Assembly (NCBI GenBank): GCA_003166795.1
Contig: PMUS01000036.1
Coordinates: 53,016-99,005, forward strand
Direction: 5' to 3'
DNA: 45,990 bases
Source of the DNA: Acidobacteriota bacterium
GTDB taxonomy: Bacteria; Acidobacteriota; Terriglobia; Acidiferrales; UBA7541
Made by a program: the position numbers and the translations under genes. Within the stretch, counting starts at the first letter, position 1; each line of letters opens with the position of its first letter. Below are positions 18,319 to 26,234 of this stretch, in pieces. The notes below the pieces were generated by a model, which saw nothing but the letters and a program-made list of their open reading frames with translations, was not told the DNA's origin and ran no database searches.

Positions 18319-18906
18319 TTAATGGATAGGCTGGATCTGACCAGACCCCGCGCCCGCCGACGGATTCGCGGCTCCGGCGGTAATAAGGATAACCGGAGGC
18401 CCGGGCTTCAGCGAATCGAGCGCCTCGGGAGGCAGCTTATCGGCCCGAGCGACCAGCGCCGTGACCTGCCACATCTGCTGATCCGTGAGGGACGCCTGAA
18501 AACCGGGCATTCCCGTCAGCCGTATGCCGTTCTTTACCTTCCAATAGGTGACGCCGGCTGGATCATCGCTCACCCGGCCGTCCGCGGTGAAAAGCTGCGG
18601 CGGCTTCGGAAATTCTCCCTGGGCCGCGGGAGGCGCCGGCTGCCCGGGCAAACCGTGGCAAAAAGCGCAGTTTTTCTGGTACACCCCCGCGCCGCTCACG
18701 AGTTCGGCTGTCGGGTCACCGGAAACGTCGCGCGCGGGCGCCTCGCGGTGAATCCGCGCGTATAACCCTGCTCCGGCCAGGGCCGCCTCAAACGGCATCG
18801 GAGAATCCGACGTCGCCACGGGCATGCGTCCAGTCGCCACATACACCCCGAAAGCCAGCGGCAAGATCAGCAACCCCACGACCAGACCGATCACAAATGA
18901 CTTCAT
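18319..18906 (-). CDS. Membrane-anchored monohaem cytochrome c
   Basis: A 195-residue c-type cytochrome carrying electrons at the periplasmic face. An uncleaved N-terminal membrane helix (residues 4-25, FVIGLVVGLLILPLAFGVYV) anchors it. The haem site is NCAFCHGLPG, a CxxCH near residue 80, and the axial methionine is probably in RLTGMPGF near 131. The C-terminal 40 residues are a Pro/Ala/Gly-rich tail. The class resembles cytochrome c6/c553-like electron carriers often found beside dehydrogenases. It is a possible acceptor for the periplasmic molybdenum hydroxylase encoded at 10433-13209, but it is on the opposite strand about 5 kb away, so that link is only a suggestion. Confidence 0.85.
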   Translation of the reverse strand: MKSFVIGLVVGLLILPLAFGVYVATGRMPVATSDSPMPFEAALAGAGLYARIHREAPARDVSGDPTAELVSGAGVYQKNCAFCHGLPGQPAPPAAQGEFPKPPQLFTADGRVSDDPAGVTYWKVKNGIRLTGMPGFQASLTDQQMWQVTALVARADKLPPEALDSLKPGPPVILITAGAANPSAGAGSGQIQPIH

Positions 18907-18947
18907 GCTCGCCCTCCCGTTCGTCCCAAGCGCACCCCAGCTACCCT

Positions 18948-19036
18948 GTCATCCTGAGCGGAATGACCGGAGTTTTACTTTCGTCCCGCTCTTGCGGGAC
19001 GTCCGGTCGCGCAGTCGAAAAATCTCTCTTCAGCTT
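18948..19036. repeat. Divergent copy of the GTCATCCCGAG repeat
   Basis: Begins GTCATCCTGAGCGGAATGACCGG and ends GAAAAATCTCTCTTC. An inner hairpin CGTCCCGCTCTTGCGGGACG (stem GTCCCGC/GCGGGAC) is inserted where other copies carry AGCGAGGGATCT. It lies upstream of the cytochrome gene and of the SDR gene, which are divergent. Confidence 0.6.
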
Positions 19037-19148
19037 CACGCCCTGCGAACACGTAATCTCGGAGCCTGGAGCCCACGGCGAATTGTACCTTGCGGTCCCG
19101 GCCGCAATGCGAGAACAATACCGCACGAATTCCGGGAGGTTTTGAGCC

Positions 19149-20009
19149 ATGTTCCAAACCGACTTACTGAAGGGCCGCACGATTCTGATCACAGGAGGCG
19201 GGACGGGGCTGGGCCGGGCGATGGCCCTGCGCTTTGCCGAACTCGGCGCCAGCCTGTTTCTCGTCGGGCGTCGCGAAGATCCGCTAAAGCAAACCACCCG
19301 CGACATTATCGCCAAAGGGGCGCGCGCGGCCTGGTTCTCAGCCGACATCCGCGATTTCGCGGCGGTCGAGAAGTTGCTCGATGCAGCGGAAAAAGAATTC
19401 GGCCGCCCTTTCGGCGGAATTGACACGCTCGTGAACAACGCCGCGGGAAATTTCATCGCGCGCACGGAGAAGCTTTCGCCGAACGCCTTCAACGCCGTCG
19501 TCGGGATCGTCCTCCACGGCGCGTTCCACTGCACACTCGCGCTCGGCCGTCGGTGGATCGCCGCGAAGCAGCCCGGCACCGTCCTTAATATTGTCACCAC
19601 CTACGCGGACGCGAACTGCGGCTCGGGCTTCGTCGTACCGTCGGCATGCGCCAAGGCCGGCGTTCTTGCGATGACTCGCTCGCTCGCCGTCGAATGGGCC
19701 CGTCATCACATCCGGCTCAACGCAATTGCTCCCGGACCGTTCCCCACCGAAGGCGCGTTCTCGCGCCTGGTGCCGTCGAAGGAACTCGAGGAGCGCGCGA
19801 GAAATCATCATCCGATGAAGCGCTTCGGCCGCCCCGAGGAACTCGCCAACCTCGCTGCTTATCTCGTCAGCGAGCAAGCCGGTTACGTCAACGGCGAGTG
19901 CGTAGTAATTGACGGCGGCGAATGGATCAACGGCGCCGGCGAATTCAATCACTTCACCGACATGTCCGACGCGGATTGGGACGCCATGGAAGCGGCGCGC
20001 AAGAAATAG
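19149..20009 (+). CDS. SDR oxidoreductase, 2,4-dienoyl-CoA-reductase-like
   Basis: A 286-residue short-chain dehydrogenase. The cofactor site is ITGGGTGLGRAMA near residue 16, with VGRRED after beta-2 indicating NADP preference. The NNAAGNFI motif, the sequence RLNAIAPGPFPTEGAF and the C-terminal YVNGECVVIDGGEW follow the DECR subgroup, which reduces 2,4-dienoyl-CoA during oxidation of unsaturated fatty acids. The usual YxxxK is S-A-C-A-K here (near residue 165-169), so Ser stands at the Tyr position; this is normal for DECR-type enzymes, where another tyrosine or water acts, and it supports the subgroup. GGGAGG lies seven bases before the ATG. No fatty-acid genes adjoin it. It could instead be an SDR of unknown substrate. 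Confidence 0.85.
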   Translation: MFQTDLLKGRTILITGGGTGLGRAMALRFAELGASLFLVGRREDPLKQTTRDIIAKGARAAWFSADIRDFAAVEKLLDAAEKEFGRPFGGIDTLVNNAAGNFIARTEKLSPNAFNAVVGIVLHGAFHCTLALGRRWIAAKQPGTVLNIVTTYADANCGSGFVVPSACAKAGVLAMTRSLAVEWARHHIRLNAIAPGPFPTEGAFSRLVPSKELEERARNHHPMKRFGRPEELANLAAYLVSEQAGYVNGECVVIDGGEWINGAGEFNHFTDMSDADWDAMEAARKK

Positions 20010-20060
20010 AATCGCGCCCGAATTTCGGTGCAAATTGAAATGGTTTCCCGCTCTACCATC

Positions 20061-20165
20061 AGCGCCATAGGCGCGGCAGACGATAGCCCAGCCCGTCAGG
20101 GCTGGGCTACAAATCACCCTTCGATCCTAAGCGCCGTGGGTGCGACACACTTGTCGCCCGGCTCG
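20061..20165. repeat. Palindromic repeat unit with a perfect 11-bp hairpin
   Basis: A hairpin TAGCCCAGCCC-GTCA-GGGCTGGGCTA at 20084-20109 is flanked by imperfect copies of AGCGCC(A/G)T(A/G)GG(C/T)GCG(G/A)CA at 20061 and 20130. It is built like a REP or short MITE and belongs to neither of the window's other repeat families. With no U-run after the stem it is not a typical terminator. The remainder of 20010-20388 contains no supported gene. Confidence 0.6.
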
Positions 20166-20388
20166 CATCGCGCGGTGCTCGCTTCGCCACGGGAATTTAT
20201 CGACGCGCTTGGAAATGTTTGCAGCGCAAATTGCCATGTCGACCCGCCGACAGGTCAGCAATTTTCGCGCGCATGTTTCGGAAATTTCACGTGCAACGAA
20301 CCATTCTGATTTGAATGGTACCGTCGCTAACACTCATGCTTTGAATTCGATGCTGCGCGCCTCGCCGGCAGCGGTATTACGATAGATG

Positions 20389-20427
20389 TATCGATCGGCA
20401 TATTGACATACCATATGCCAATCGATA
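20389..20427. promoter_or_regulatory. Palindromic operator of the toxin-antitoxin operon
   Basis: Two 15-base arms, TATCGATCGGCATAT (20389-20403) and ATATGCCAATCGATA (20413-20427), are inverted repeats with 14 of 15 pairs, separated by nine bases. The right arm overlaps the -10 box and the left arm touches the -35 box of the promoter below, so a protein bound here would block RNA polymerase. VapB-type antitoxins bind such sites with their AbrB-fold N-terminus (known for the family). Confidence 0.8.
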
Positions 20428-20431
20428 CGAT
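20403..20431 (+). promoter_or_regulatory. Sigma-70 promoter of the toxin-antitoxin operon
   Basis: A perfect -35 TTGACA (20403-20408), a 17-base spacer and a -10 TACGAT (20426-20431, four of six) lie 18 bases ahead of the antitoxin ATG. The promoter is embedded in the operator palindrome, and the very short leader leaves only a weak ribosome site (GGGGG). Confidence 0.65.
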
Positions 20432-20449
20432 GCCTGGGGGTTTTACCTA

Positions 20450-20668
20450 ATGGAGAAAGCTACGGTTCGCGTCTCTCCCAAATTTCAAGTCGTCATCCCC
20501 AAGGCTCTCCGCGAAGAGCTCAAGATCGAGCCGGGACAGGAACTCCTGATGTACGTGCTCGACGGGTCGCTGCGTCTCGTGCCCCGCCGCTCCATCAAGG
20601 AACTCCGCGGCATCGCCAAAGGCCTCAAATGGAAAGACGAATATCGTGACCACACGGAGCGGTTCTGA
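20450..20668 (+). CDS. vapB: Antitoxin with AbrB/MazE-type DNA-binding domain (VapB)
   Basis: A 72-residue antitoxin. Residues 3-48 form a swapped-hairpin AbrB domain (VRVSPKFQVVIPKALREEL, then IEPGQELLMYVLDGSLRLV) that dimerises and binds the palindrome just upstream. The C-terminal residues 50-72, rich in charged and aromatic side chains (GIAKGLKWKDEYRDHTERF), would wrap the toxin's active site. It overlaps the PIN-toxin gene by 23 bases in another frame, the usual arrangement that couples the two translations. Autorepression by the complex is expected. Confidence 0.88.
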   Translation: MEKATVRVSPKFQVVIPKALREELKIEPGQELLMYVLDGSLRLVPRRSIKELRGIAKGLKWKDEYRDHTERF

Positions 20669-21035
20669 ACTCTACCTCGTTGACTCCACCGGCTGGCTCG
20701 AATACCTGACCGAAGACTCCAAGGCGGCTGCCTTTAGCCATTATCTGGAAGGCGAAGCCTCGGTCCTGGTCCCGTCGGTAGTCATCTTTGAGGTCTATCG
20801 GCACCTTGCAAAGCATCGCGGGAGGCCGATGGCTGACCGGTTCGCCTCACAGGCGCTCCTTCGCAAGGTCATTCCGCTCGACGAGACCGTCGCCCTGGCG
20901 GCGGCCAACGTGAGTCTCGACCACCGCCTCACCGCCACCGATGCCATCGTGTACGCCACCGCGCGCGTTTGCCAGGCGCAACTCGTCACCGCGAACACCC
21001 ACTTTCGCGGGCTACCCGGCGTCATCATCCCCTGA
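20646..21035 (+). CDS. vapC: PIN-domain ribonuclease toxin (VapC)
   Basis: A 129-residue PIN-domain endoribonuclease. The acidic residues that bind magnesium are visible at Asp13 (YLVDSTGW), Glu49 (VIFEVYRHL) and Asp99 (LTATDAIVYATA). The fourth position, usually Asp in a T-x-D-x-H-F pattern, is Asn117 (VTANTHF), a substitution tolerated in many VapC proteins. It starts at a GTG inside the antitoxin gene. Known VapC toxins cut initiator tRNA or 23S rRNA; the target here is unknown. The pair could stabilise this chromosomal region; it lies about 10 kb from the suspected island boundary. Confidence 0.88.
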   Translation: MTTRSGSELYLVDSTGWLEYLTEDSKAAAFSHYLEGEASVLVPSVVIFEVYRHLAKHRGRPMADRFASQALLRKVIPLDETVALAAANVSLDHRLTATDAIVYATARVCQAQLVTANTHFRGLPGVIIP

Positions 21036-21093
21036 GCGAGTACCGCCATCTCGCCCCGCGCTCATCCGCCGACCCATCCTCGCTGGTTTCGTG

Positions 21094-21113
21094 AGGCGCA
21101 GCATGATGCGCCT
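21094..21113. terminator. Hairpin downstream of the toxin gene, possible terminator
   Basis: AGGCGCA-GCATGA-TGCGCCT forms a 7-bp stem 58 bases after the toxin stop. A run of Us is absent, so it may be only a weak or rho-assisted stop. Confidence 0.3.
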
Positions 21114-21265
21114 GGCGCACATGTCTGGCGCGATGCCGCCCATCCATCTCTCTTTTGCGGCCGTTTTGCATTCCCGCGCTACGCCCTCCCGCTCTTTTTT
21201 GGTAGACTCCGTCCAACGGCGAACGCATCAAGACAATTAAGGGGGTGGGGGGCCAGGACGGTGGA

Positions 21266-24200
21266 ATGGCCACGGCCCAAAGTGCGCTCGATTTAGTTCA
21301 GTACCTTCATCTCAAGCTCGCTGCCCTCGGCCAGCCTGCCGCAAAGAATTCCGCTGACGCTCGTTTCCTGCAAATTGCCCGGCCGCTCTTGCGCAATCAT
21401 TATGAAAAGGAACGGCTGCTCGGAAAGCATTTGTGTCCCGCCGACGCCCGCATTCAGTCGTTTCTCGATGCCTACCTGGCGGATTGCTGTCCGGGCGGCG
21501 CGCCGCACTTGCCCGCGAGTACCTTTATTCTCGATCGCGCCGGTCTGGCTCGCGCGATGTCGCTGCCGCCGGACGCCGATTGCTTTTCGTCCCCGTACGT
21601 GAGCTCCTACCGGGTTCCGCAGGGCGTTCTGCACAATCCAGCGAGTGACCGCCGCACCACGCGCGGCGTCTTCCATATTGCCGAAGGCGGCTTCCCGATT
21701 CCCGCCGACAAGCAAGCGGTTCCCAAGCAGACCTTTGCCGCCCTGCTCGCCGCCGCGCTTCGCCCTCCGCGCGACGTACTCAAGCTGCCCTTCACCGCGG
21801 GCCAGGACGAGCCGGCGCATCTTTTCGTTTCCTTGATGCTTCGCCCGCTGGTGTGTCCGGCCACCGGAAGCGACGCGCCGCGAACCATGGAGACGCGCTT
21901 CTTCGCTCCCGGCAGCCTGGTGAGCAATCTCGATTTCGTCGAAGGGATCTTCGGCAACGGCGGCGACCCGCATCTCCCGGAAAATGATGCGGCTCTCGAC
22001 GTGGCCCACTGGACCGGCCACACCGGCTGCGTGATCCTCGCTCCGCATCTGGTCGGCATGAAGAAAACCGCGCTCGGCCTGCCGCATGTGAACGATGCCA
22101 CGGATCGCCAGCGCCGCGACGGCATGTGCTGGTCCCATCCGGACGAGCTCTATAACGAAGGCGCCGCTTTCAAGATCTGCTGCCGCGATCATCGCGGCGT
22201 CATCGTCACCATTCTCGCGGACAACTACTACGGCTACTGCAAGAAGGAAGTGAAGACGCAGATCAGCTACGCCGCCAATCTTTTCGGGCTCGCCGAGGAG
22301 GAGCATGCCGGCGGCGCCATCGCTTTTGCCACCTACGTCCTCGGCACGGAGTTTTTGGCGGGCCGCACCGTCAGTCTCAAGAAAGCCGCGTTCGCACAGG
22401 GCATGGCCCTGCTCGGCGAACTCGTGGAGCGCCAGCCCGAAGGATACGCGATCGATCGCCGCTATCCGGACGTCTTCTACGTCCCGGAAGATTCCGTCTT
22501 CACCCTGCGCGACGGCTTTGTCCGTTGGCAGCATGGCGGCCGCACGCATCAGTTGACTCTGCACCCCTCGGCCGTTTACGTCCTCCCCTCGGGTTTCCGC
22601 GTGCACCTGGAAAAGCAAATTTCCGGCACGGCCTGGAGGCTGGTCGGCTCCCGCCCGCGTGGCACGCTGTGCCACAAGCCCTGCACGGTTTCAGGCGGAG
22701 GCAAATCCGAGATCTCGAAATCCATCGCCCACGCCCTGCTGGTGGGGCCGGTATATGTCCGCGACTACCGCGAGGACATGGACAACGTCGCCGAGATTTT
22801 CCAACGCGATTTCTCATCCATCTACAAATCGCGCCCTCCTGACACCCGCTCCCGCCGGCCCATCCTCAGCTCCGATCGCACGTTCGGCTCGGTGATCCGG
22901 ATGTTCACCACGTCTCCCGAGTACACCGATGAGCATAATGAATGGGTGCGCCGGCTCCCGCAGACCACGCGCCAGCTCCTGTACACCGTCAAGCGCTACT
23001 ACCGCCCCGAGTGGGGCGACAATTGGCGCGAGCACTTCACCGTGGACCGCATTAACGGATTCCTCGGCCACGAGCTCAAATTCGACAACGAGCCGCTCGT
23101 CAGCAACTACTTGCGCGTGGGCCACGACCGCGACGGTGCGTGGCGCATCTATAAACTCCGTCCCGATTTCTGCCCCGCGGAAAAAGTTCAGGTGGAGGAC
23201 GACATCACCGCCTCCGTCGTTCTCCCTCGCGCGAGCCTCAACGACCTCGACCGCGAGTTCAAAAGCGAAAGCGTCAAGCTCGTCGCCAACTGCGAGACTC
23301 TTTTGTTCCAGCGTCCCGACGAGGCTATCAATCCCGGCGCTGACCACCAGGCCGAAGCGGACATCGCCAGCCCCGGCACGTTCCTTTCGAATTACGAGCC
23401 GCTCACCGGGCAACAGGTGCGCGCGCTCGTGGATCACGTGGTTGAGTTCGACCGCTATACCGATCCCATGAAGCGTCTGCTGGAAGATTTCGCCTCCTGC
23501 GAAGCCGGGAACAATGGCGGCGCGTACGCCGTTTGTTCGTCGCATCCGCGCATGGTCAACGGCAAGCCTTCACTAAATCCGCGCTATCTCCAAAAGCGCC
23601 CGGACCTCGTCGCTCCGCGCGCTGCCTATCTCGCGCGGATCGCCGCGCGTCTCGAGCGCGATATCCCCGCATCGCGGCCGGTACACTTTCCGGTCACTGC
23701 CGTTCTGGCCGGCCGCAAAAACAGTCCGCCGGACGTCGCCGCTGGTCTGCCCCCGCTCGCGGTGTACGCTCCGATTCACTATCAGGAGCTGCCCGAGCTT
23801 TTCATGGAGTGCATCTCGAGCCTCACGGGCAAATCTCCGGCGACCACGGGATTCGGCAGCGAGGGCGCGCTTACCAAGGGTCCATTCAACGCGCTCTGGC
23901 CCGTCGTTGATCTCAACAACGCGCTCGTCTCGGCGATTCTCACAGGGGACAACGGCTTCACCACCTCCGCCGGACACATCGGCCCGCATTTTCGCGTGGA
24001 TCACGACGTGAGCATGTTGGTTCCGGAAATCTGGTGCCGCATGAGGACGGCCGAACGCGACCCGCGCTTCCTGATTGACGGCGGATATCTCGAAAAGATC
24101 GAGGATTTCGCTTTCGGTGGCCGCACCGTGCTCGCCAGCCGCCTCGGCTATCGAATCACCATGCCGTTCGTGGACCATTTTCTCGGCCGCATTTTCGAGA

Positions 24201-24715
24201 CGCCCGATACGGTATTCCCCGTGGAGATGTTGCGGCCGGAATTGCAGGATGGGGCTATGTTCGCGGCGGGCGTGGATGCCATCGTCGAATCGCAGCGCCG
24301 CGTCGCCATGAATTACTTCGAGGACGGCAGCTTCGAGGCCGCGTGCCCTCCTCTGCGCGCCTTGCTCGAAATTATGGCGCACGGCTCTTACTACGGCATG
24401 GGAGTGGAACATCCGGAGGTCCGCGGCATGTTCACCCGCGAAGCCCTGCTCGCCAGCGACTGGTACAACGAGCGCCTGCGCGTGAAGCAGCAGCGCGATA
24501 TCGCGCTCTGGCTTCGGCACGTCCGCGCCCTCGAACAATTTCGCGCCGCCGAGCAGGAGTTCCCTCCCCAGGACGACATTGATTTCGACAACCGCCATTC
24601 GCTGGCACGCGATCAGTTAGCTCGCGTAACATCGCCCGCATATCTCGACGAACTAGTCGGCACCATCGGCGCCGACCCCTTCCACCACCAAAACCCCGGT
24701 GATCGCCCGGCGTGA
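21266..24715 (+). CDS. PPi-dependent phosphoenolpyruvate carboxykinase (PPi-PEPCK)
   Basis: Interconverts oxaloacetate + PPi and PEP + CO2 + Pi without a nucleotide, as shown for the very large PEPCKs of Propionibacterium freudenreichii and Entamoeba. The 1149-residue length fits that family (about 1100-1200), not ATP- or GTP-PEPCK (530-620). Conserved blocks recalled for the family are present: RRTTRGVFHIAEGG near residue 130, LDFVEGIFGNGGDPHLPEN near 220, AHWTGHTGCVILAPHL near 250, NYYGYCKKEVKTQISYAANL near 320. In the catalytic half come the P-loop-like SGGGKSEISKS near 480, VKRYYRPEWGDNWREHFTVD near 580, SLTGKSPATTGFGSEGALT near 860 and TTSAGHIGPHFRVDHD near 908. The ATG at 21266 has AGGA seven bases before it; a GTG at 21245 is possible. 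It stands alone between the toxin gene and repeats. Confident by pattern; not checked by search. Confidence 0.88.
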   Translation: MATAQSALDLVQYLHLKLAALGQPAAKNSADARFLQIARPLLRNHYEKERLLGKHLCPADARIQSFLDAYLADCCPGGAPHLPASTFILDRAGLARAMSLPPDADCFSSPYVSSYRVPQGVLHNPASDRRTTRGVFHIAEGGFPIPADKQAVPKQTFAALLAAALRPPRDVLKLPFTAGQDEPAHLFVSLMLRPLVCPATGSDAPRTMETRFFAPGSLVSNLDFVEGIFGNGGDPHLPENDAALDVAHWTGHTGCVILAPHLVGMKKTALGLPHVNDATDRQRRDGMCWSHPDELYNEGAAFKICCRDHRGVIVTILADNYYGYCKKEVKTQISYAANLFGLAEEEHAGGAIAFATYVLGTEFLAGRTVSLKKAAFAQGMALLGELVERQPEGYAIDRRYPDVFYVPEDSVFTLRDGFVRWQHGGRTHQLTLHPSAVYVLPSGFRVHLEKQISGTAWRLVGSRPRGTLCHKPCTVSGGGKSEISKSIAHALLVGPVYVRDYREDMDNVAEIFQRDFSSIYKSRPPDTRSRRPILSSDRTFGSVIRMFTTSPEYTDEHNEWVRRLPQTTRQLLYTVKRYYRPEWGDNWREHFTVDRINGFLGHELKFDNEPLVSNYLRVGHDRDGAWRIYKLRPDFCPAEKVQVEDDITASVVLPRASLNDLDREFKSESVKLVANCETLLFQRPDEAINPGADHQAEADIASPGTFLSNYEPLTGQQVRALVDHVVEFDRYTDPMKRLLEDFASCEAGNNGGAYAVCSSHPRMVNGKPSLNPRYLQKRPDLVAPRAAYLARIAARLERDIPASRPVHFPVTAVLAGRKNSPPDVAAGLPPLAVYAPIHYQELPELFMECISSLTGKSPATTGFGSEGALTKGPFNALWPVVDLNNALVSAILTGDNGFTTSAGHIGPHFRVDHDVSMLVPEIWCRMRTAERDPRFLIDGGYLEKIEDFAFGGRTVLASRLGYRITMPFVDHFLGRIFETPDTVFPVEMLRPELQDGAMFAAGVDAIVESQRRVAMNYFEDGSFEAACPPLRALLEIMAHGSYYGMGVEHPEVRGMFTREALLASDWYNERLRVKQQRDIALWLRHVRALEQFRAAEQEFPPQDDIDFDNRHSLARDQLARVTSPAYLDELVGTIGADPFHHQNPGDRPA

Positions 24716-24790
24716 ACGCGTCGGCACCGGTCTCGTAGCGGCCACCTTTAGCTTGGCGCAGTTTCCCGCCTCTCGCCTTTCTCCTCGTAC

Positions 24791-24810
24791 GGGCACAGCA
24801 TGCCGTGCCC
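24791..24810. repeat. 20-bp near-perfect palindrome
   Basis: GGGCACAGCA/TGCCGTGCCC pairs at all but one position. It lies 76 bases after the PPi-PEPCK stop and may act as a transcription stop or be a REP. The remaining bases up to 24964 show no gene. Confidence 0.45.
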
Positions 24811-24964
24811 GGCGCCGATGCTTGGCGCTGCAGACAATTTTGCGGCGCCTCTGTGGAGTACGTCGGCTTGCCCGAGGGAGCTGCATTCGTTCGAATACAC
24901 CTGGTATTGAGCCAAGCCCGCCGGAAATCGCCGCGGCACGTAAGCTTCGTCCAAGTAAACCGCC

Positions 24965-25060
24965 TTGTAGGTTGTGGCTTCAGCCACGACAAAAGACGCC
25001 GCGCGCAGCGCCTTCCTTTGCGCTGGTCTTATCGCAGCAAGTGTTCGATGTGCGCGCCCA
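24965..25060. repeat. Dispersed repeat family 1, copy A (shortened)
   Basis: Contains the palindrome GTGGCTTCAGCCAC, then GACAAAA, and the block GACGCCGCGCGCAGCGCCTT shared with copies at 27646 and 29334, ending in GCAGCAAGT. The middle hairpin GTCGGAGCTTCAGCTCTGAC of the longer copies is absent here. It lies upstream of the gene at 25133. Confidence 0.75.
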
Positions 25061-25132
25061 GCAGTAACACCAACGCGTCCCCGCTGCAACCGGCCTACCG
25101 TATCGCGCGTCACATTTGCAGGGAGGAATAAC

Positions 25133-26110
25133 ATGAGAACACTCCTCATAGTCTTGATACTCGCGCTCAGCGCCTCCTTCGTGCAGGCGCAGGACGATTC
25201 CGCGCAACAGGCAATGCAAGCGATGCAGCAGGGGATGCAAGCGAATCAGCAAGCCATTGACCAGATGCAGCAGCAGCAGGCGCAAATGGCTGCGGCTTCA
25301 CAACAGCAGATGAACGAGAATGTGGACGAAGCCCAGCGCAACCTAGAGAACAATCCGGTGGCTCCGCCCTTCGCAGCCAAGCCCAAATTTTCGCTGAAGC
25401 AGGGGAAGTACTCGGCGCCAGAGACCGTGAAGATCACGGACTCGACTCGCGGCGCCACCATCTACTACACGGCCGACGGCTGGACTCCGACCAAATCATC
25501 GCCGCGCTATCGCGGTCCGATCACCATTGACTCCACCACCACGCTCCAGGCGATCGCGATTGCGCCGTATTATCAGCGGAGTCTTGTCGCCAGCGCGCAA
25601 TATGCCTTGAACGCGCCGGCGTCGCCATCATCGTCCGTGGCGCAGAGTTTGCCGCCATCATCGGCAACGTCGGCTCCCGCAAAATCCAAGTCCCGGAAGG
25701 GAATTCCAGTTTCGCTCGTCTTCACGTCGAGTGTTAGTTCCAGAACCGCGTCAGTTGGAGACAAAATTCAGCTGACGCTTGCCGACGATTTGAAGGTTGG
25801 GGGCGTGATGTACGCTCCTAAGGGATCGCCCGCCACGGCCATTGTTACCGCAGTGGACAGGACGGGAGTGGGCGGCGCGCCTGGGGTTCTTACTTTTGAG
25901 GCGGAAACTCTGAGCGCGAACGGCAACGTCATCCAACTGCGTGGCTGTGCGACCAAAGAGGGCGAGGCCAAGCCGCCGAACGCGGCGAGGCTGATTCCTT
26001 ACGCGGGTTTTTTCACCGTGCTCAAGCACGGCGAGGACGCCGTCATAGGCCAAGGCGCCATCTTCACAGCGTTCATTCCGGCGAACATTCCGGCCGCCGC
26101 CGTGGATTAA
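25133..26110 (+). CDS. Exported protein with Gln/Met-rich segment and chitobiase C-terminal-like (CHB_HEX_C) domain
   Basis: A 325-residue protein of unknown function. Residues 1-19 are a clear signal peptide (MRTLLIVLILALSASFVQA). Residues 22-62 are almost only Gln, Met, Ala and Asn (QQAMQAMQQGMQANQQAIDQ), likely a coiled coil. Residues 85-158 match the immunoglobulin-like CHB_HEX_C_1 domain: FSLKQGKYSAPETVKI, then ATIYYTADGWTP, GPITIDSTTTLQAIA and ASAQYAL. After a Ser/Pro linker, residues 190-325 form a beta-rich domain (GIPVSLVFTSSV, GDKIQLTLADDL, LTFEAETLSANG) with one Cys in RGCATK. GGGAGG lies six bases before the ATG at 25133. Such domain mixtures occur in acidobacterial cell-surface proteins. 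It is flanked on both sides by family 1 repeats, so it is probably a single-gene unit. Confidence 0.75.
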   Translation: MRTLLIVLILALSASFVQAQDDSAQQAMQAMQQGMQANQQAIDQMQQQQAQMAAASQQQMNENVDEAQRNLENNPVAPPFAAKPKFSLKQGKYSAPETVKITDSTRGATIYYTADGWTPTKSSPRYRGPITIDSTTTLQAIAIAPYYQRSLVASAQYALNAPASPSSSVAQSLPPSSATSAPAKSKSRKGIPVSLVFTSSVSSRTASVGDKIQLTLADDLKVGGVMYAPKGSPATAIVTAVDRTGVGGAPGVLTFEAETLSANGNVIQLRGCATKEGEAKPPNAARLIPYAGFFTVLKHGEDAVIGQGAIFTAFIPANIPAAAVD

Positions 26111-26124
26111 ATGAGCGGTCCCAT

Positions 26125-26231
26125 GAGGGAGTCGGAACTTTAGCTCCGACAAATAAGAACGGCGCGCAACGCCATCTTTTGCGTTGCTGTTTTTGCAGCA
26201 AGTGGTCGGGGTGCGAGCGCCGCCGCAACAG
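26125..26231. repeat. Dispersed repeat family 1, copy B (left part missing)
   Basis: Begins at the second hairpin, GTCGGAACTTTAGCTCCGAC (26131-26150), then a divergent core GGCGCGCAACGCC and the tail GCAGCAAGTGGTCGG-GTGCGAGCGCCGCCGCAAC. It fills the space between two convergent genes and ends three bases before the stop of the next gene. Confidence 0.7.
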
Positions 26232-26234
26232 GCC

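Noticed and set aside
21293-22675. Minus-strand frame of 460 codons inside the PPi-PEPCK gene
   Set aside because: Shadow frame opposite a strongly conserved gene, with no recognisable domains.
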